Positions 27,552 through 36,761 of a stretch of DNA of 64,000 bases are shown here, piece by piece. The stretch spans positions 66,872-130,871 of the forward strand of contig JAWBXB010000001.1 in the NCBI GenBank assembly GCA_038868075.1. The letters are read 5' to 3'. Source of the stretch: Candidatus Bathyarchaeia archaeon. Lineage in GTDB: Archaea > Thermoproteota > Bathyarchaeia > Bathyarchaeales > DTEX01. Below the pieces are notes generated by a model. That model was given only the letters and a program-made list of their open reading frames with translations, searched no databases and had not been told where the DNA came from. Each line of letters begins with the position of its first letter. The stretch's first letter is position 1. Both the position numbers and the translations under genes were made by a program.

Positions 27552-28967
27552 ATGAATCGTGTATCTACTGGAAGCCCCGTTCTTGATTCTGTTCTTGATG
27601 GTGGTTTTCCAGCTGGCAGCCTGGTGGCGGTTACTGGTCCTCTGGGTTCTGGTAAGACTGTTTTTGCCGCTAACTGGATTTATAATGGTGTTGGGAGGCT
27701 TGGCTGTAGCGGCTTGTATGTGAGTTTTGTTGAGAGGCGTAAGAGTTTCTTTGAGAATATGCGTGGTTTGGGCTTAGATTTTGAGGGGCTTGAGCGTGCT
27801 GGGAGGTTTAGGTTTCTTGAGATGGTCACTGTTAGGGAGATTGGGATCCCAGCTGTTTTCGAGCAGATAATACGTGAAATTTCCGATGTAAAGGCGAGCA
27901 TGCTCGTTATAGATTCTTTCTCAGCGGTATCGCAGGTTATAGAGAAGCCATATGACACGCGCATACTCGTCCATACGGTTCTGAGTAAGATTGTTAGGGA
28001 GATGGGCTGCACAACAATGATAATAATTGAGAAGATGACTGCCGAGGAAACCTATGAGCCAGCAGAGTTCCTATCAGACTTCATAATCCACCTTTATAAA
28101 ACTGAGATTGATGGTGCACTCCTAAGATGCCTAATAATACTTAAGGCCCGCGGAACAGAAATACAGCAACCACGCTTAGCATTCACATTAAAGGGCGGCT
28201 TCAAAGTTTTCAGGCCGCTGATCATGGGTGGGCTCCCGGAGCCAACAAAGAAGTTTAAGCTTGTCATGCATGGTAAGAACCATTATTCTTCGGGCATTCG
28301 GGACCTTGATGAAGTAGTTGGCGCAATGTTTAGGCGTGGATGCTATAACCTCTTAGAATTTGAGAGGAATGTGACGCTAACGCCCGAGCGACTCTTCAGA
28401 GCGACAGTCTCAAATGTTCTGAATCAGGGAGGATGCGTCATTATTCTTCCGCCTCAGGGTTTAAGCGCCCTAACTGTTTGGAGGTCTCTAGAGCCGTTTG
28501 TCCATGAGGATACTTTAAAGCGCAACCTTAAGATTGTTGACTTTAAAGCCGCTACTGTTGAGGCGGTTGAGCCATACGTAATATTGTTTGAGGGCAGGTC
28601 TTTGAAAGAGGATATGATATGCTTCTGGAGTGCTGCCTCGGAGTTTAGGCGGCAGAGGGGTAGACCAGTCTTCTCTGTTGTCGGCTTCGACACGCTAGAA
28701 TATGTCTACGGCAAAGATGAGCTGCTGAAGATTCTTGGCGGAGACCTAGCGAATATAAGGAACTTTGGTGATGTGAGGCTGAATATTGTTAGGCCTGAGT
28801 GCGCCATAGCCAGCCACTTAAGCTCCCTAGCCGACATACACCTAATCATTAGAGAGATATATGGCGCAATATTTCTTCAAGGAGTAAAGCCGAAAACACC
28901 ACTACTAAATGTTGAAATTTACAGCGATGAGGAGGGTGCTGAGGTTAGGCTGACGCCAATATTATGA
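27552..28967 (+). CDS. KaiC-like RecA-superfamily ATPase with degenerate second domain
   Basis: 471 residues. The first domain (about 1-235) has Walker A GPLGSGKTVF and Walker B LVIDSFSAV, typical of archaeal KaiC-like/RadA-like signalling ATPases. The second domain (about 240-471) keeps the RecA-like layout, but its P-loop is lost (RRGCYNLLEFE), so only one site should bind ATP. It follows the broken paralogue in the same direction and is followed within 16 bases by a NitrOD5-like gene. Its biological role is not known. Confidence 0.85.
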   Translation: MNRVSTGSPVLDSVLDGGFPAGSLVAVTGPLGSGKTVFAANWIYNGVGRLGCSGLYVSFVERRKSFFENMRGLGLDFEGLERAGRFRFLEMVTVREIGIPAVFEQIIREISDVKASMLVIDSFSAVSQVIEKPYDTRILVHTVLSKIVREMGCTTMIIIEKMTAEETYEPAEFLSDFIIHLYKTEIDGALLRCLIILKARGTEIQQPRLAFTLKGGFKVFRPLIMGGLPEPTKKFKLVMHGKNHYSSGIRDLDEVVGAMFRRGCYNLLEFERNVTLTPERLFRATVSNVLNQGGCVIILPPQGLSALTVWRSLEPFVHEDTLKRNLKIVDFKAATVEAVEPYVILFEGRSLKEDMICFWSAASEFRRQRGRPVFSVVGFDTLEYVYGKDELLKILGGDLANIRNFGDVRLNIVRPECAIASHLSSLADIHLIIREIYGAIFLQGVKPKTPLLNVEIYSDEEGAEVRLTPIL

Positions 28968-28983
28968 TGTGTAGTGGGAGGAG

Positions 28984-29334
28984 ATGATACTGGGGAATTA
29001 TGAGCCGAGAAATAGTGATGAGAAAATTGGGGAATTTGGAAGGATTGTGGTTGAAGCCGTAGATGATGGATTAAGTGTTTTTGGTGAAACGGTGAAGGCA
29101 ACGTTGCTACTGTTGATTAAGGAGCGGTTTCATATAGATAATCATGAAATATCTGAAAAGCCTAAGGAATTCTCATCAGCCCTAAGGAGCATACTTGGTA
29201 ACGGCGGAGGGAAATTCGTTGAGAATCTAATTGTGAGGAACCTATACGCTAAGCTGGGGCTAGGCGCGCCAGAAGTTAATAAGGAATTCCACGAGTATAT
29301 TTTCGAAGCCCGTAGAAAAACAACCCTAATTTAA
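28984..29334 (+). CDS. Small NitrOD5-like protein
   Basis: 116 residues. IVVEAVDDGLSVFGETVKATLLLLI, then EKPKEFSSALRSILG and a C-terminal helix are close in pattern to the NitrOD5 output domain described for archaeal KaiC-type and signalling proteins. I recall the family from pattern, not from a search. It starts 16 bases after the KaiC-like gene, so they are one operon, and the protein may be the output partner of the ATPase. Confidence 0.6.
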   Translation: MILGNYEPRNSDEKIGEFGRIVVEAVDDGLSVFGETVKATLLLLIKERFHIDNHEISEKPKEFSSALRSILGNGGGKFVENLIVRNLYAKLGLGAPEVNKEFHEYIFEARRKTTLI

Positions 29335-29341
29335 ATTTTGG

Positions 29342-29645
29342 GAGGTTAATCTTCTAAGAGATAGAGCTTTAAGAATGCTCATTCAGGCTAAGAGGAGCCC
29401 ATCGGGTGGAGATTATGATATAGCGGTTTTCCTAGCTGACCAATCAATCCAATCATACCTGAAATCAGTGATATTGGAGATTTCCGGCGAGATACCACGC
29501 ACTCATGTTTTAAGGCACCTATTTAATGCGCTTAAATTAACCCTCAACCAATAAAGTATAGACCAGTTTGTGAGGGATAACCGAAGCCCAATAATTAGAC
29601 TTGAAGATGCATATAGGAGACTATAAAATTTGTTGAAGCTCTTAG
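29342..29645 (+). pseudogene. Remnant of a HEPN-domain protein
   Basis: The frame LLRDRALRMLIQAKRSPSG, then DYDIAVFLADQSIQSYLKS and PRTHVLRHL, is a typical HEPN domain. No start codon is in place, and the frame is stopped by TAA after LTLNQ (near 29553) and again after EDAYRRL (near 29625). The partner MNT gene follows at once and is also broken, so this looks like a dead HEPN/MNT toxin-antitoxin-type pair. Confidence 0.68.
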
Positions 29646-29667
29646 AGGCAAGACTAAACTCAATAAG

Positions 29668-29980
29668 ATGGTAAAGGATTGGACGTTCTGGTCTAAGAAT
29701 ATTGGTGATGCTGCGAGAAGCATACTTGGTCAATGTGAAGTTTATGTTTTCGGAAGCGTGGTTAAGGGGTTAGATGTTGGCTCAAGTGATGCTGATATAT
29801 TAATAGTCAGCGATAACATTCCAGAAAGATGCAAGGAAAGGGTAACCTAAAAGCGCATATAGAGGAGGAGCAGGGCTACCACTATATCACCCCTTCGAGA
29901 TACATTTAGCAATGAGCCGCGAGGCTAAAGAGAACCCAATTTACCGCTCAGCCACCACTGAGGGAATCAAAGTATGCTAG
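29668..29980 (+). pseudogene. Remnant of an MNT-type nucleotidyltransferase
   Basis: ATG 29668 opens 60 codons including VYVFGSVVKG and SSDADILIV (the GS-x-DxD nucleotidyltransferase motif). The frame then stops at 29850. Protein-like sequence goes on in a second frame (NLKAHIEEE) and a third (GLPLYHPFEIHLA, ending KVC-stop at 29980). Two frame shifts inactivate the gene. It pairs with the HEPN remnant just upstream. Confidence 0.7.
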
Positions 29981-30051
29981 CGCCAAAAAGTATTTATTAC
30001 CAATGAACCCAAATTCTTCTATCACGCTGAGCATGGAGGATGCCCATACCC

Positions 30052-30246
30052 ATGCCAACCGAAATCTTCGATATTGAAAAATTTATAGAGTTATCTGATA
30101 AGGCAAGATATTGTATAATAAAGAGGCTGAAGGACGCGGTTAAGCTGAAGCTACGAACCCCAAAAATGCTCTATACATTAAAGGTTGACCCAGCTAAGGC
30201 TGAAGAAATAATCAAACAGATTAAATGTGAGATAAGGGAAGTATAA
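30052..30246 (+). CDS. rpl38e: 50S ribosomal protein eL38
   Basis: 64 residues from ATG 30052: MPTEIFDIEKFIEL is the family's usual opening, with later KLKLRTPKMLYTLKVDP and C-terminal EEIIKQIKCE, all typical of eL38. An ATG 12 bases upstream (30040) is in frame but sits directly on the GGAGG at 30035-30039, so I take the second. eL38 is a eukaryote-like large-subunit protein restricted in archaea mainly to TACK-type lineages. It stands alone between two broken HEPN/MNT modules. Confidence 0.93.
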   Translation: MPTEIFDIEKFIELSDKARYCIIKRLKDAVKLKLRTPKMLYTLKVDPAKAEEIIKQIKCEIREV

Positions 30247-30342
30247 GCGCGTTTACCTCCCCATTTTCGGGATAGCATAAACACTTAAGCATTCGAAACA
30301 GTAATTTTATTTTGTCCATTAGTCTCTAATGGATGTGAACCA

Positions 30343-31147
30343 ATGGATATAAAGGTTACCTTATTGGAGGCTTTAAACGCTATTAAGAGGGCTGAAACCA
30401 TAGAGCCAAAGACAATAATAGAGGTTTCGGCGCTAAGATGGGAACTCTATGCATCACTACAGAACATTTTAGACGCAATAGCAATGATTATAGCCGACTT
30501 AAATCTAAAAACCAAGATCCTACAGCGACTTAGGAAGAATACTGCGTGAAGCCAATTTAATAGGCGAAGAAACTGAGAACATGATTAGAGCGATCGCTAT
30601 AACAAGAAACATAATAGCCCACGCGTATCGAAGAATAAGCGTGGAGGAGATGCAAGAGATAAGGGCTGAGATTCTTGCAAAAATTGAATACGTGGTTAAG
30701 GAGCTACTTAAAATAGTTGAGCAAGAAAAATTGGATCCAGAAGTGGCGCTAAAAACATTTGAAACACTATCCCAATCGTTTAGGAAACATGGAGTTTTAT
30801 TGGCTTATCTGTTCGGTTCTAGGGCTAGGGGAACGGCTGATGAAGAGAGCGACTATGATATAGCGGTTTTATTCTCAAATGATGAGACATCGATTATTGA
30901 TGAGGTGAATTTGACTGCGGAATTATCCAGAGCCATTAATGAGCCAGCTGATAAGATTGATGTCCTCTCATTAAATAGGGCTGACTTAACTGTTAAGGCT
31001 AGGGTTCTCCGTGAGGGAGTCCCAATTTACTGTAGCGATGGGGAGTTTAAGCGTATGTGGGAGCGAAAAACCTTAATGGAGATTTTAGAGGGCACAGACC
31101 TATACGCCGTATATATAAAGAGAGCTTTAGAGAGAATTAGGTTTTAA
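30343..31147 (+). pseudogene. HepT(HEPN)-MntA fusion gene, broken by one base in an A tract
   Basis: ATG 30343 opens 68 codons of a HEPN domain (ALNAIKRAETIEPKT) and then stops at 30549. In the +1 frame the text runs on as KPRSYSDLGRILREANLIG, then TRNIIAHAY (the HEPN RNase motif R-x4-6-H), then a full MNT nucleotidyltransferase with GSRARGT and SDYDIAVLF (GS-x-DxD). Removing one A from the AAAAA at about 30512 gives one 267-residue protein, with HEPN toxin and MNT antitoxin joined in a single chain. A downstream ATG at 30581 could still yield the last 188 residues. Confidence 0.7.
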
Positions 31148-31170
31148 AAAAGGATAATCCCCCACTAAAC

Positions 31171-31938
31171 CTAGCCCATCAAGCCTAAAACATCTAGGAT
31201 TGTCTCGAAATTCTTTCTGGAACGCTCAATTTTATAGGCTCTCAAAGACTCTAGGAGTACACCTTTATCCAAGCATCCGATTCTCTCCCCTATAATCTTC
31301 GCCACCCCACTTTTGATGAAAAGGTATTGGCTTACTGAGGTTACGTTCGCCACTCTCCTCTTATCGCTCGCGGTCTCAAAGTCCAATATATGAGCCCCAT
31401 CACGTCCATCGATAATTATATGCTTATCAGCCCAGCTAAGCTCCCCATGGTCTAAGCCTATTGAATCAAGTCTCCAGCATTGCTCAAGAATATCTCTCAG
31501 CACAACCCGAAGCCTCATAGATACGCTTTCCCCATCACCCAGCATCTCAACCCACCTTGGGAAGAGAAGCCCCTCAATATACTCCATGATCAGAAAGTTG
31601 CTTGTATATCCCAGAAGCATTGGACCAACATCAACGCTATTAGCCATCTGGAGCATCCTTGCCTCATGCACTATCCTCTCCGGCTCAGAATCAACCCTAC
31701 GTATTTTCAGGGCAACCCTACGCCCATCATTAAGGAGCGCCTGAACCACTATGCCAACACAACCCTTACCCAAAACCGGAAGGCCAGCAACAATCTTGTC
31801 CCCACCGAAGCATATAGCTACAACACCAAGCTCCCTTATCTCAATTATCCGCCTCCCAGCCTCATCAGGGTTGTATCTCGGATAACATAGAATCAACCCA
31901 TACTTATCAGACGCAATTTCATCTAGGGGAACAATCAT
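31171..31938 (-). CDS. Archaeal serine/threonine protein kinase-like protein (COG2112 type)
   Basis: 255 residues. A glycine-rich loop (LGKGCVGIVV) with the lysine in VALKIRR, a catalytic loop LDHGELSWADKHI (HGE in place of HRD) and a metal-binding DFETAS mark an atypical kinase of the RIO/Bud32-like, lipopolysaccharide-kinase style seen in archaea. Length and ending are normal. The target is unknown. It lies next to pseudogenes on both sides but shows no damage. Confidence 0.82.
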   Translation of the reverse strand: MIVPLDEIASDKYGLILCYPRYNPDEAGRRIIEIRELGVVAICFGGDKIVAGLPVLGKGCVGIVVQALLNDGRRVALKIRRVDSEPERIVHEARMLQMANSVDVGPMLLGYTSNFLIMEYIEGLLFPRWVEMLGDGESVSMRLRVVLRDILEQCWRLDSIGLDHGELSWADKHIIIDGRDGAHILDFETASDKRRVANVTSVSQYLFIKSGVAKIIGERIGCLDKGVLLESLRAYKIERSRKNFETILDVLGLMG

Positions 31939-31982
31939 AAGAAAACACCAAAGAATGATGAGGGAAATTCTCCCCTTTTAAC

Positions 31983-32740
31983 TTACCTTCTCTGGGAGCA
32001 TGGGCTAAGAGGCGCTAGAAAACCCCTGCACAAAATCTTCGGCTTAACTATGTCCCCTGTAGCCTTCAGAACCCAAACGCCTTTCCTCTCAGCCTTCTCA
32101 ACCAAGTCCGGTATAGCTAAACTAGTGTAGATAACCTTAATTACTTTATATTTTATCCCTAACCATATCTGGATGCATACTCTTCAACTTCTCAGTATTT
32201 CAGTTATCCCATCAATTAGATTGACAGATGCCCTAATAGATGCCTCACCAGCAACACATAAGTCATCTGAAACCCCCATAAATATTCAATTCAACCTCCG
32301 TCAGAATTAATGGTCCTACCTTAATCTCATAGCCCATCTCCCTAAATCTATATTCAATTACGGCTTTAGCCTCATCCTCAATATCTAATGTTATCTTTTT
32401 CCAGCGTCCGCTCAACCCTAGAAAGTCTAGCATCCAGCCGACTAAACATCTTGTTAAGACCCTCACTAAGCCTCTCAATCTCCCTCCAAATCTTGGTCTG
32501 CTCTTCAGCTAACCTAGTCTGCTCCCCGCCTAAAGTTGGCAATCTCCTCCCAGATTTTACTCTATTTCTCCCTAAGTCTGATTTGTTCTTCTCTAAGCCT
32601 AATCTGCTCCTCAGCCAATACATCTAGCCTCCTCAGCATCTCTGATAAACTCAAGTAGCCTGCAACAGCATAACGGAACTCTAAGTTCCTATCCAAAAGC
32701 TCCAGAAACTCCCTCTTCAAAGACTCCGACTTATTTCACC
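31983..32740 (-). pseudogene. Remnant of a coiled-coil nuclease-family protein (DUF3782-like)
   Basis: Reading the reverse strand: ESLKREFLELLDRNLEFR, GYLSLSEMLRRLD, repeats of EEQ-RL, a stop, IWREIERLSEGLNKMFSRLD, a frame shift, ITLDIEDEAKAVIEYRFRE, VELNIYG, another shift, DLCVAGEASIRASVNLIDG, a stop, KVIKVIYTSLAIPDLVEKA, and WVLKATGDIVKPK to the end at 31983. This is the order of DUF3782/PD-(D/E)XK-type archaeal proteins with a heptad coiled coil. At least two stops and two or three shifts show decay. Two short surviving frames (32263-32478, 32378-32623) are pieces of it. Confidence 0.7.
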
Positions 32741-32815
32741 ACTTTCACTTAATTGTTTGAGAATATTTAAGGTTGCTTGCGGCTTAATCCCATCCCTTAA
32801 TATTCTCCTAATATT

Positions 32816-34264
32816 CTAAAGGAGCCAGCTCGGCTTACCCTTAAGATACCTTGTTAGAAATAATGCGAAATCCGAGTTTGAAACGTAAAATTCCCTAATC
32901 TCCTCATCAACTAGAACCTCCAGCGATTCTAAGAAGGCCTTTGAAACAAGGCTTGCGACACCAATATTTCTGCCGCCATTACTGAGCTTATCCCTTAGAA
33001 GACTAGTAATATCAGTGTAGCGCCTCCGCCTCTCAACAACAAGTCTATCACCATTAACCATGGGACCTGATAAGATGAGCTCGGATGCTGAATGCTTCTC
33101 AAGAAATCTCCTACAATCATCAATCTTCTCTATTGGCGGACCGGTATGGCGCTCAACTGCAGGTAGAAAACGTGAGGAGATCTCGAAGAGGAATATATTC
33201 GTGCTTTTCTCATCGCTCCAGACATCGCTACGTATAACCTCAAAATTAAACTGCTCAATAAGGTTTATGAGGGCCCTTTGAGACCTAAAAAGCTGACCCC
33301 AAAGTATATCCGGAACAGCCCTTATAGGCCCGGTCTTAAGGAAGATGAATGTGGAGCCTCTAGAATCCATGGCTTGTAATAGCTCATCAACTGAGTAAGC
33401 TTCCAATGTTTCCGGATAAAAGAACCTTATATCAGGTTTCTCTAGGAAAAGCCTAGATGCCAAAATAAACTCATGTAGCCTATTAACCCTAACTGCGGAG
33501 GCAACATTTCGACCTCTATCAACTGGGTCGATGACTATTAGGGGTTCGCCCTTAAATATCCTCCTTGCATCTTCAGGGTTAGCGTAATGCCCCTCGATAT
33601 CTATGACTTCTCCTTTACGCCAATCTGAAGCTGCCTCTAAAACACTTAGAAATGAGCCATAATATAATGTAAGGAGCTCGCATAAGTATCCGCTGAAGCC
33701 GCCAACCTTGATCTCAGCGCCGTAAACGCCTATGCCATGCATGAATGCCTTAAGTAGCCTTATTTCATTCTTAATCTGCTCATTTAATTTGCCCTTAACA
33801 TATAGCGTGTGAAACGGTGTCCTATCAACTGAGGATTTGGCTTCGCTGGTACTTTTAACCCTAAAGCATGGGACGAAATCCACGGTGAAACCATCAAGAT
33901 AAGCTTCAAGATATGGATGCTCAGCATAAGCCTCCAAGCAATTTCCGCCAGAAACTCTTCTGGCAGCCTCAAGAACCTTGGGAAAAACGTCTCTATCATA
34001 TTCAGCTGGTAGCAACACGAAAATATCTATGTCCTTTTCGCCTGCAAGCCATGTATCCTTAGCAATAGAGCCCTCAACCTGAACATCAGCATCTAATCTT
34101 TCTCTGAGCAACTCAAGCCTTAAAGCCTCAATTAGGCGCTCAGTAAACTTGAGGGTTCTCTGTCGCTCAGCTTCGCTTGGAGTAGCCTTCTTAAGAGCCT
34201 CCCTACAAATAATATCAATCTTAGCCCTCAAATCAGCGCTAACTACTTTAACCAAAAGATTCAC
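32816..34264 (-). CDS. cca: CCA-adding enzyme, archaeal class I tRNA nucleotidyltransferase
   Basis: 482 residues. The nucleotidyltransferase signature EGSIAKDTWLAGEKDIDIFV (GS plus DxD) lies near residues 66-85, followed by the third acidic region in FTVDFVPCF. The central and tail domains are of normal length for the archaeal enzyme. It adds or repairs the CCA end of tRNA. The tRNA-Val in this window has CCA encoded, so here it would serve repair. It starts 22 bp after thpR on the same strand. Confidence 0.95.
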   Translation of the reverse strand: MNLLVKVVSADLRAKIDIICREALKKATPSEAERQRTLKFTERLIEALRLELLRERLDADVQVEGSIAKDTWLAGEKDIDIFVLLPAEYDRDVFPKVLEAARRVSGGNCLEAYAEHPYLEAYLDGFTVDFVPCFRVKSTSEAKSSVDRTPFHTLYVKGKLNEQIKNEIRLLKAFMHGIGVYGAEIKVGGFSGYLCELLTLYYGSFLSVLEAASDWRKGEVIDIEGHYANPEDARRIFKGEPLIVIDPVDRGRNVASAVRVNRLHEFILASRLFLEKPDIRFFYPETLEAYSVDELLQAMDSRGSTFIFLKTGPIRAVPDILWGQLFRSQRALINLIEQFNFEVIRSDVWSDEKSTNIFLFEISSRFLPAVERHTGPPIEKIDDCRRFLEKHSASELILSGPMVNGDRLVVERRRRYTDITSLLRDKLSNGGRNIGVASLVSKAFLESLEVLVDEEIREFYVSNSDFALFLTRYLKGKPSWLL

Positions 34265-34286
34265 CTCAAATAGTGTTAGATATCTC

Positions 34287-34847
34287 TCAGCGGCAGACCT
34301 CCCTCAAAGTGGAGTAGATAGGACCATGTGATGTGAGAACGCTCTTCTTAAGCCTCAGGCATCTTGCCCTGACAATACCAAACTCATGGTTCTCAAAGTC
34401 CTTAATAATCTTAGCGAGTTCATCCCTCTTTCTACCTGTTCTAACACGGGCAATAGTTAGGTGGGGACTAAAGCCCTTATCATCTAGTTTTAACCCAAGC
34501 CTTTGAAGATTTGGTTCAAGCTGGTAATATATGCTTCTTAGCTCATTTGATCCTCTTCTTATTCCAGCCCAGATAACATTTATATGCCTTAAATTTGGAA
34601 ACGCTCCTAAACCCCTAATTTCAATATCAAATGGTGAAAAGGTAACCTTACCCATCTCGCCATAAACCTTATCAATCATAGCTGGCGTTATCTCGCCGAG
34701 AAATCTAATTGTTATATGAATATTTTTAGGCTCAACAAGCTTAAGGTCTGCGCCAGTCTCAAGAAGGGCTGACTGAACCCTGCTCAGCTCCCTAATAATA
34801 TTCTCATCCTCAATATCAAAGGCTATAAAGCTACGAATTAACTCCAA
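34287..34847 (-). CDS. thpR: RNA 2',3'-cyclic phosphodiesterase (ThpR/LigT)
   Basis: 186 residues with the two HxTx motifs of the 2H phosphoesterase family: HITI near residue 46 and HLTI near residue 130. The opening RSFIAFDIED is also typical. The enzyme opens 2',3'-cyclic phosphates on RNA ends and may act in tRNA processing. It is joined to cca in one operon, a pairing common in archaea. Confidence 0.94.
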   Translation of the reverse strand: MELIRSFIAFDIEDENIIRELSRVQSALLETGADLKLVEPKNIHITIRFLGEITPAMIDKVYGEMGKVTFSPFDIEIRGLGAFPNLRHINVIWAGIRRGSNELRSIYYQLEPNLQRLGLKLDDKGFSPHLTIARVRTGRKRDELAKIIKDFENHEFGIVRARCLRLKKSVLTSHGPIYSTLREVCR

Positions 34848-34992
34848 ACTATTAGGCCTCCACTAAGCATGCAGCCAGACACTATTAAATATGATGCCAA
34901 AAATAAATTCTTATACCCTATAAAAATTCTAGGAAAAACGTTCTCTGTTATTTAAGGCGAAGTGAATGCCAGATTCACTACTGAACCTAAAT

Positions 34993-35021
34993 TTTTCATC
35001 ATAATAATTTCGTGATGAAAA
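34993..35021. repeat. Short inverted repeat upstream of the MBL-fold gene
   Basis: TTTTCATCA at 34993-35001 and TGATGAAAA at 35013-35021 are perfectly complementary with 11 bases between. It lies about 100 bases before the MBL gene at 35122 in a 270-base intergenic region with no gene. It could be an operator or chance in AT-rich DNA. Confidence 0.4.
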
Positions 35022-35121
35022 TTATCTTATAGAAAATTGCCTTAAAATGGTTCCCAAAAATCCTCTTTCTATAAGTAAATGTATAAAGGATGAAAACGTT
35101 ATCATGTCATGGTGATTCACC

Positions 35122-35937
35122 ATGCAAATCCTATTCGCCGGGACGGGAGCCGCTGAGGGCTGGCCTGCTCTCTTCTGCGAATGCGATGTATGTATGAGGG
35201 CTAGGGCTCTAAGGGGTAAAAATATAAGGACAAGAAGTTCCATCCATATTGATGAAGACCTTAAAATTGATTGGCCTCCAGACACATATTTGCATGTTCT
35301 ACAATATAATCTTAATCTTGCGAGGGTTAAATATCTCTTTATAACTCACAGCCATTATGATCATCTCCATCCAGACGATCTACTTATGAGACAAACACCA
35401 TTCGCCCATATGCGATCTTCAAATCCCTTAAACATATATGGCAGTCAAGATGCAATAGACTGCATCCTTAAAGCTGTGGGGGAAACGACAAAAACAGGTT
35501 TAACTCTTAAGGTTTTAGAGCCCTTTGAGACTATAAAGGCTGGGAGGTTTAAGGTTACGGCTCTCCTAGCCGATCATGATCCTAAGCGAGTATGTTTTCT
35601 CTATATCCTTGAATCAAAAAATAACATAATATTATATGGGCATGACTCAGGCTGGTTTCCAGAGGAAACATGGAGGATGCTAGAGGGCTGGAAGCTGGAT
35701 CTAGCAATCTTAGACTGCACAACAGGAGCTTTTTCCTCAAGAGGATATCATATGGGCTTAAAGGAAGTAATAGAGATGAAGAGACAGATGCTTTCAAAAA
35801 ACATAGCCGATAAAGACACAATCTTCGTGGCTACGCATTTCTCTCACAATGGTCTCCTCTTACATGAAGAATTATCTTCTAAACTTACTTCAGAAGGTGT
35901 GGAAGCCGCGTATGATGGGCTAATAATTGAACTCTAG
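35122..35937 (+). CDS. MBL-fold metallo-hydrolase, PhnP-like
   Basis: 271 residues. The opening ILFAGTGAAEGWPALFC with CECDVC (cysteine cluster) resembles the PhnP branch of metallo-beta-lactamase-fold phosphodiesterases. The metal site THSHYDHLHP (HxHxDH) lies near residues 76-85. Further ligands are HDSGWFPEE and THFSHNG. Likely cleaves a cyclic phosphate or related phosphodiester; the substrate is unknown. It has its own promoter region and is convergent to the MTHFS-like gene. Confidence 0.85.
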   Translation: MQILFAGTGAAEGWPALFCECDVCMRARALRGKNIRTRSSIHIDEDLKIDWPPDTYLHVLQYNLNLARVKYLFITHSHYDHLHPDDLLMRQTPFAHMRSSNPLNIYGSQDAIDCILKAVGETTKTGLTLKVLEPFETIKAGRFKVTALLADHDPKRVCFLYILESKNNIILYGHDSGWFPEETWRMLEGWKLDLAILDCTTGAFSSRGYHMGLKEVIEMKRQMLSKNIADKDTIFVATHFSHNGLLLHEELSSKLTSEGVEAAYDGLIIEL

Positions 35938-35970
35938 CTCTAAAGATTCTTCGCCAACATACTCTTATTC

Positions 35971-36717
35971 TTAAATGGATGTAGATTTTTTAAGTTGAGC
36001 GAGGATTGGAATTTCTCTAATACGTTCTTCTGGCATTTTATTCCATATTATACCCCTGGGTCTCTCACCTAAATGATTTATCTTAACAATTTTTGTTGGA
36101 GTAATTATTGCATTAACTATTAGATCAAAAGATTCTTTAGGCACAAAATCCACTATCTGAACATCATGCACTGTTGTGAAAATAGGCGTATTCTCGTCGG
36201 CCGCTCTAATCTCACGCAATATTCCGTATTCTATCTCACTATATCCCTCACCTTTACCAACCCGCACTCCATCCCTAGAAACAGCAACTGAACCGACAAC
36301 TATCAGGTCCACGGGAGGTATCTCGTTAACATCACATATTTCACCATACTTAAAAGCGCCATGTATTGATGATGCCTCATTATAGGCTTTCTTAGGAATT
36401 TTATTTGGGTTCAGAATTAAGAATCCGGATTTAAGTCTAGGAGTTGGCATGAGTAATATTTTGCCGCTTAAAAGAGTTAGATACCTAACTATACTCTGAG
36501 GAGAATCCGGATTGACTTTAATAACCCTAGCCCGCTTAAACTCCACCTGCTCAGACAATTTCCGCGCAGCAATATCCGACCCCACAAAGTTAGGTATTCT
36601 GCCATAAACTGGTCTAGGAAAACTCGCTACATTAGACTCCTCCATAAGCGTCCAAATTTTCCGGCGAATATCCTCCTTACTCAGATTAAAGTTACTAACC
36701 CCGCACATACCCTTCAT
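35971..36717 (-). CDS. 5-formyltetrahydrofolate cyclo-ligase-like protein (archaeal)
   Basis: 248 residues. Conserved region [22 protein letters not shown] matches the MTHFS/NagB-fold signature (G-R-G-GKG-GY) near residues 166-187. The N-terminal helix [13 protein letters not shown] is also typical. Bacterial relatives convert 5-formyl- to methenyl-tetrahydrofolate. The archaeal branch may act on tetrahydromethanopterin or do something else. The tRNA-Val gene lies immediately upstream on the same strand. Confidence 0.82.
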   Translation of the reverse strand: MKGMCGVSNFNLSKEDIRRKIWTLMEESNVASFPRPVYGRIPNFVGSDIAARKLSEQVEFKRARVIKVNPDSPQSIVRYLTLLSGKILLMPTPRLKSGFLILNPNKIPKKAYNEASSIHGAFKYGEICDVNEIPPVDLIVVGSVAVSRDGVRVGKGEGYSEIEYGILREIRAADENTPIFTTVHDVQIVDFVPKESFDLIVNAIITPTKIVKINHLGERPRGIIWNKMPEERIREIPILAQLKKSTSI

Positions 36718-36761
36718 ACCTAAGGTTCCTATAAGGCTGTTAAGGGATTCAGTTAAAAATC

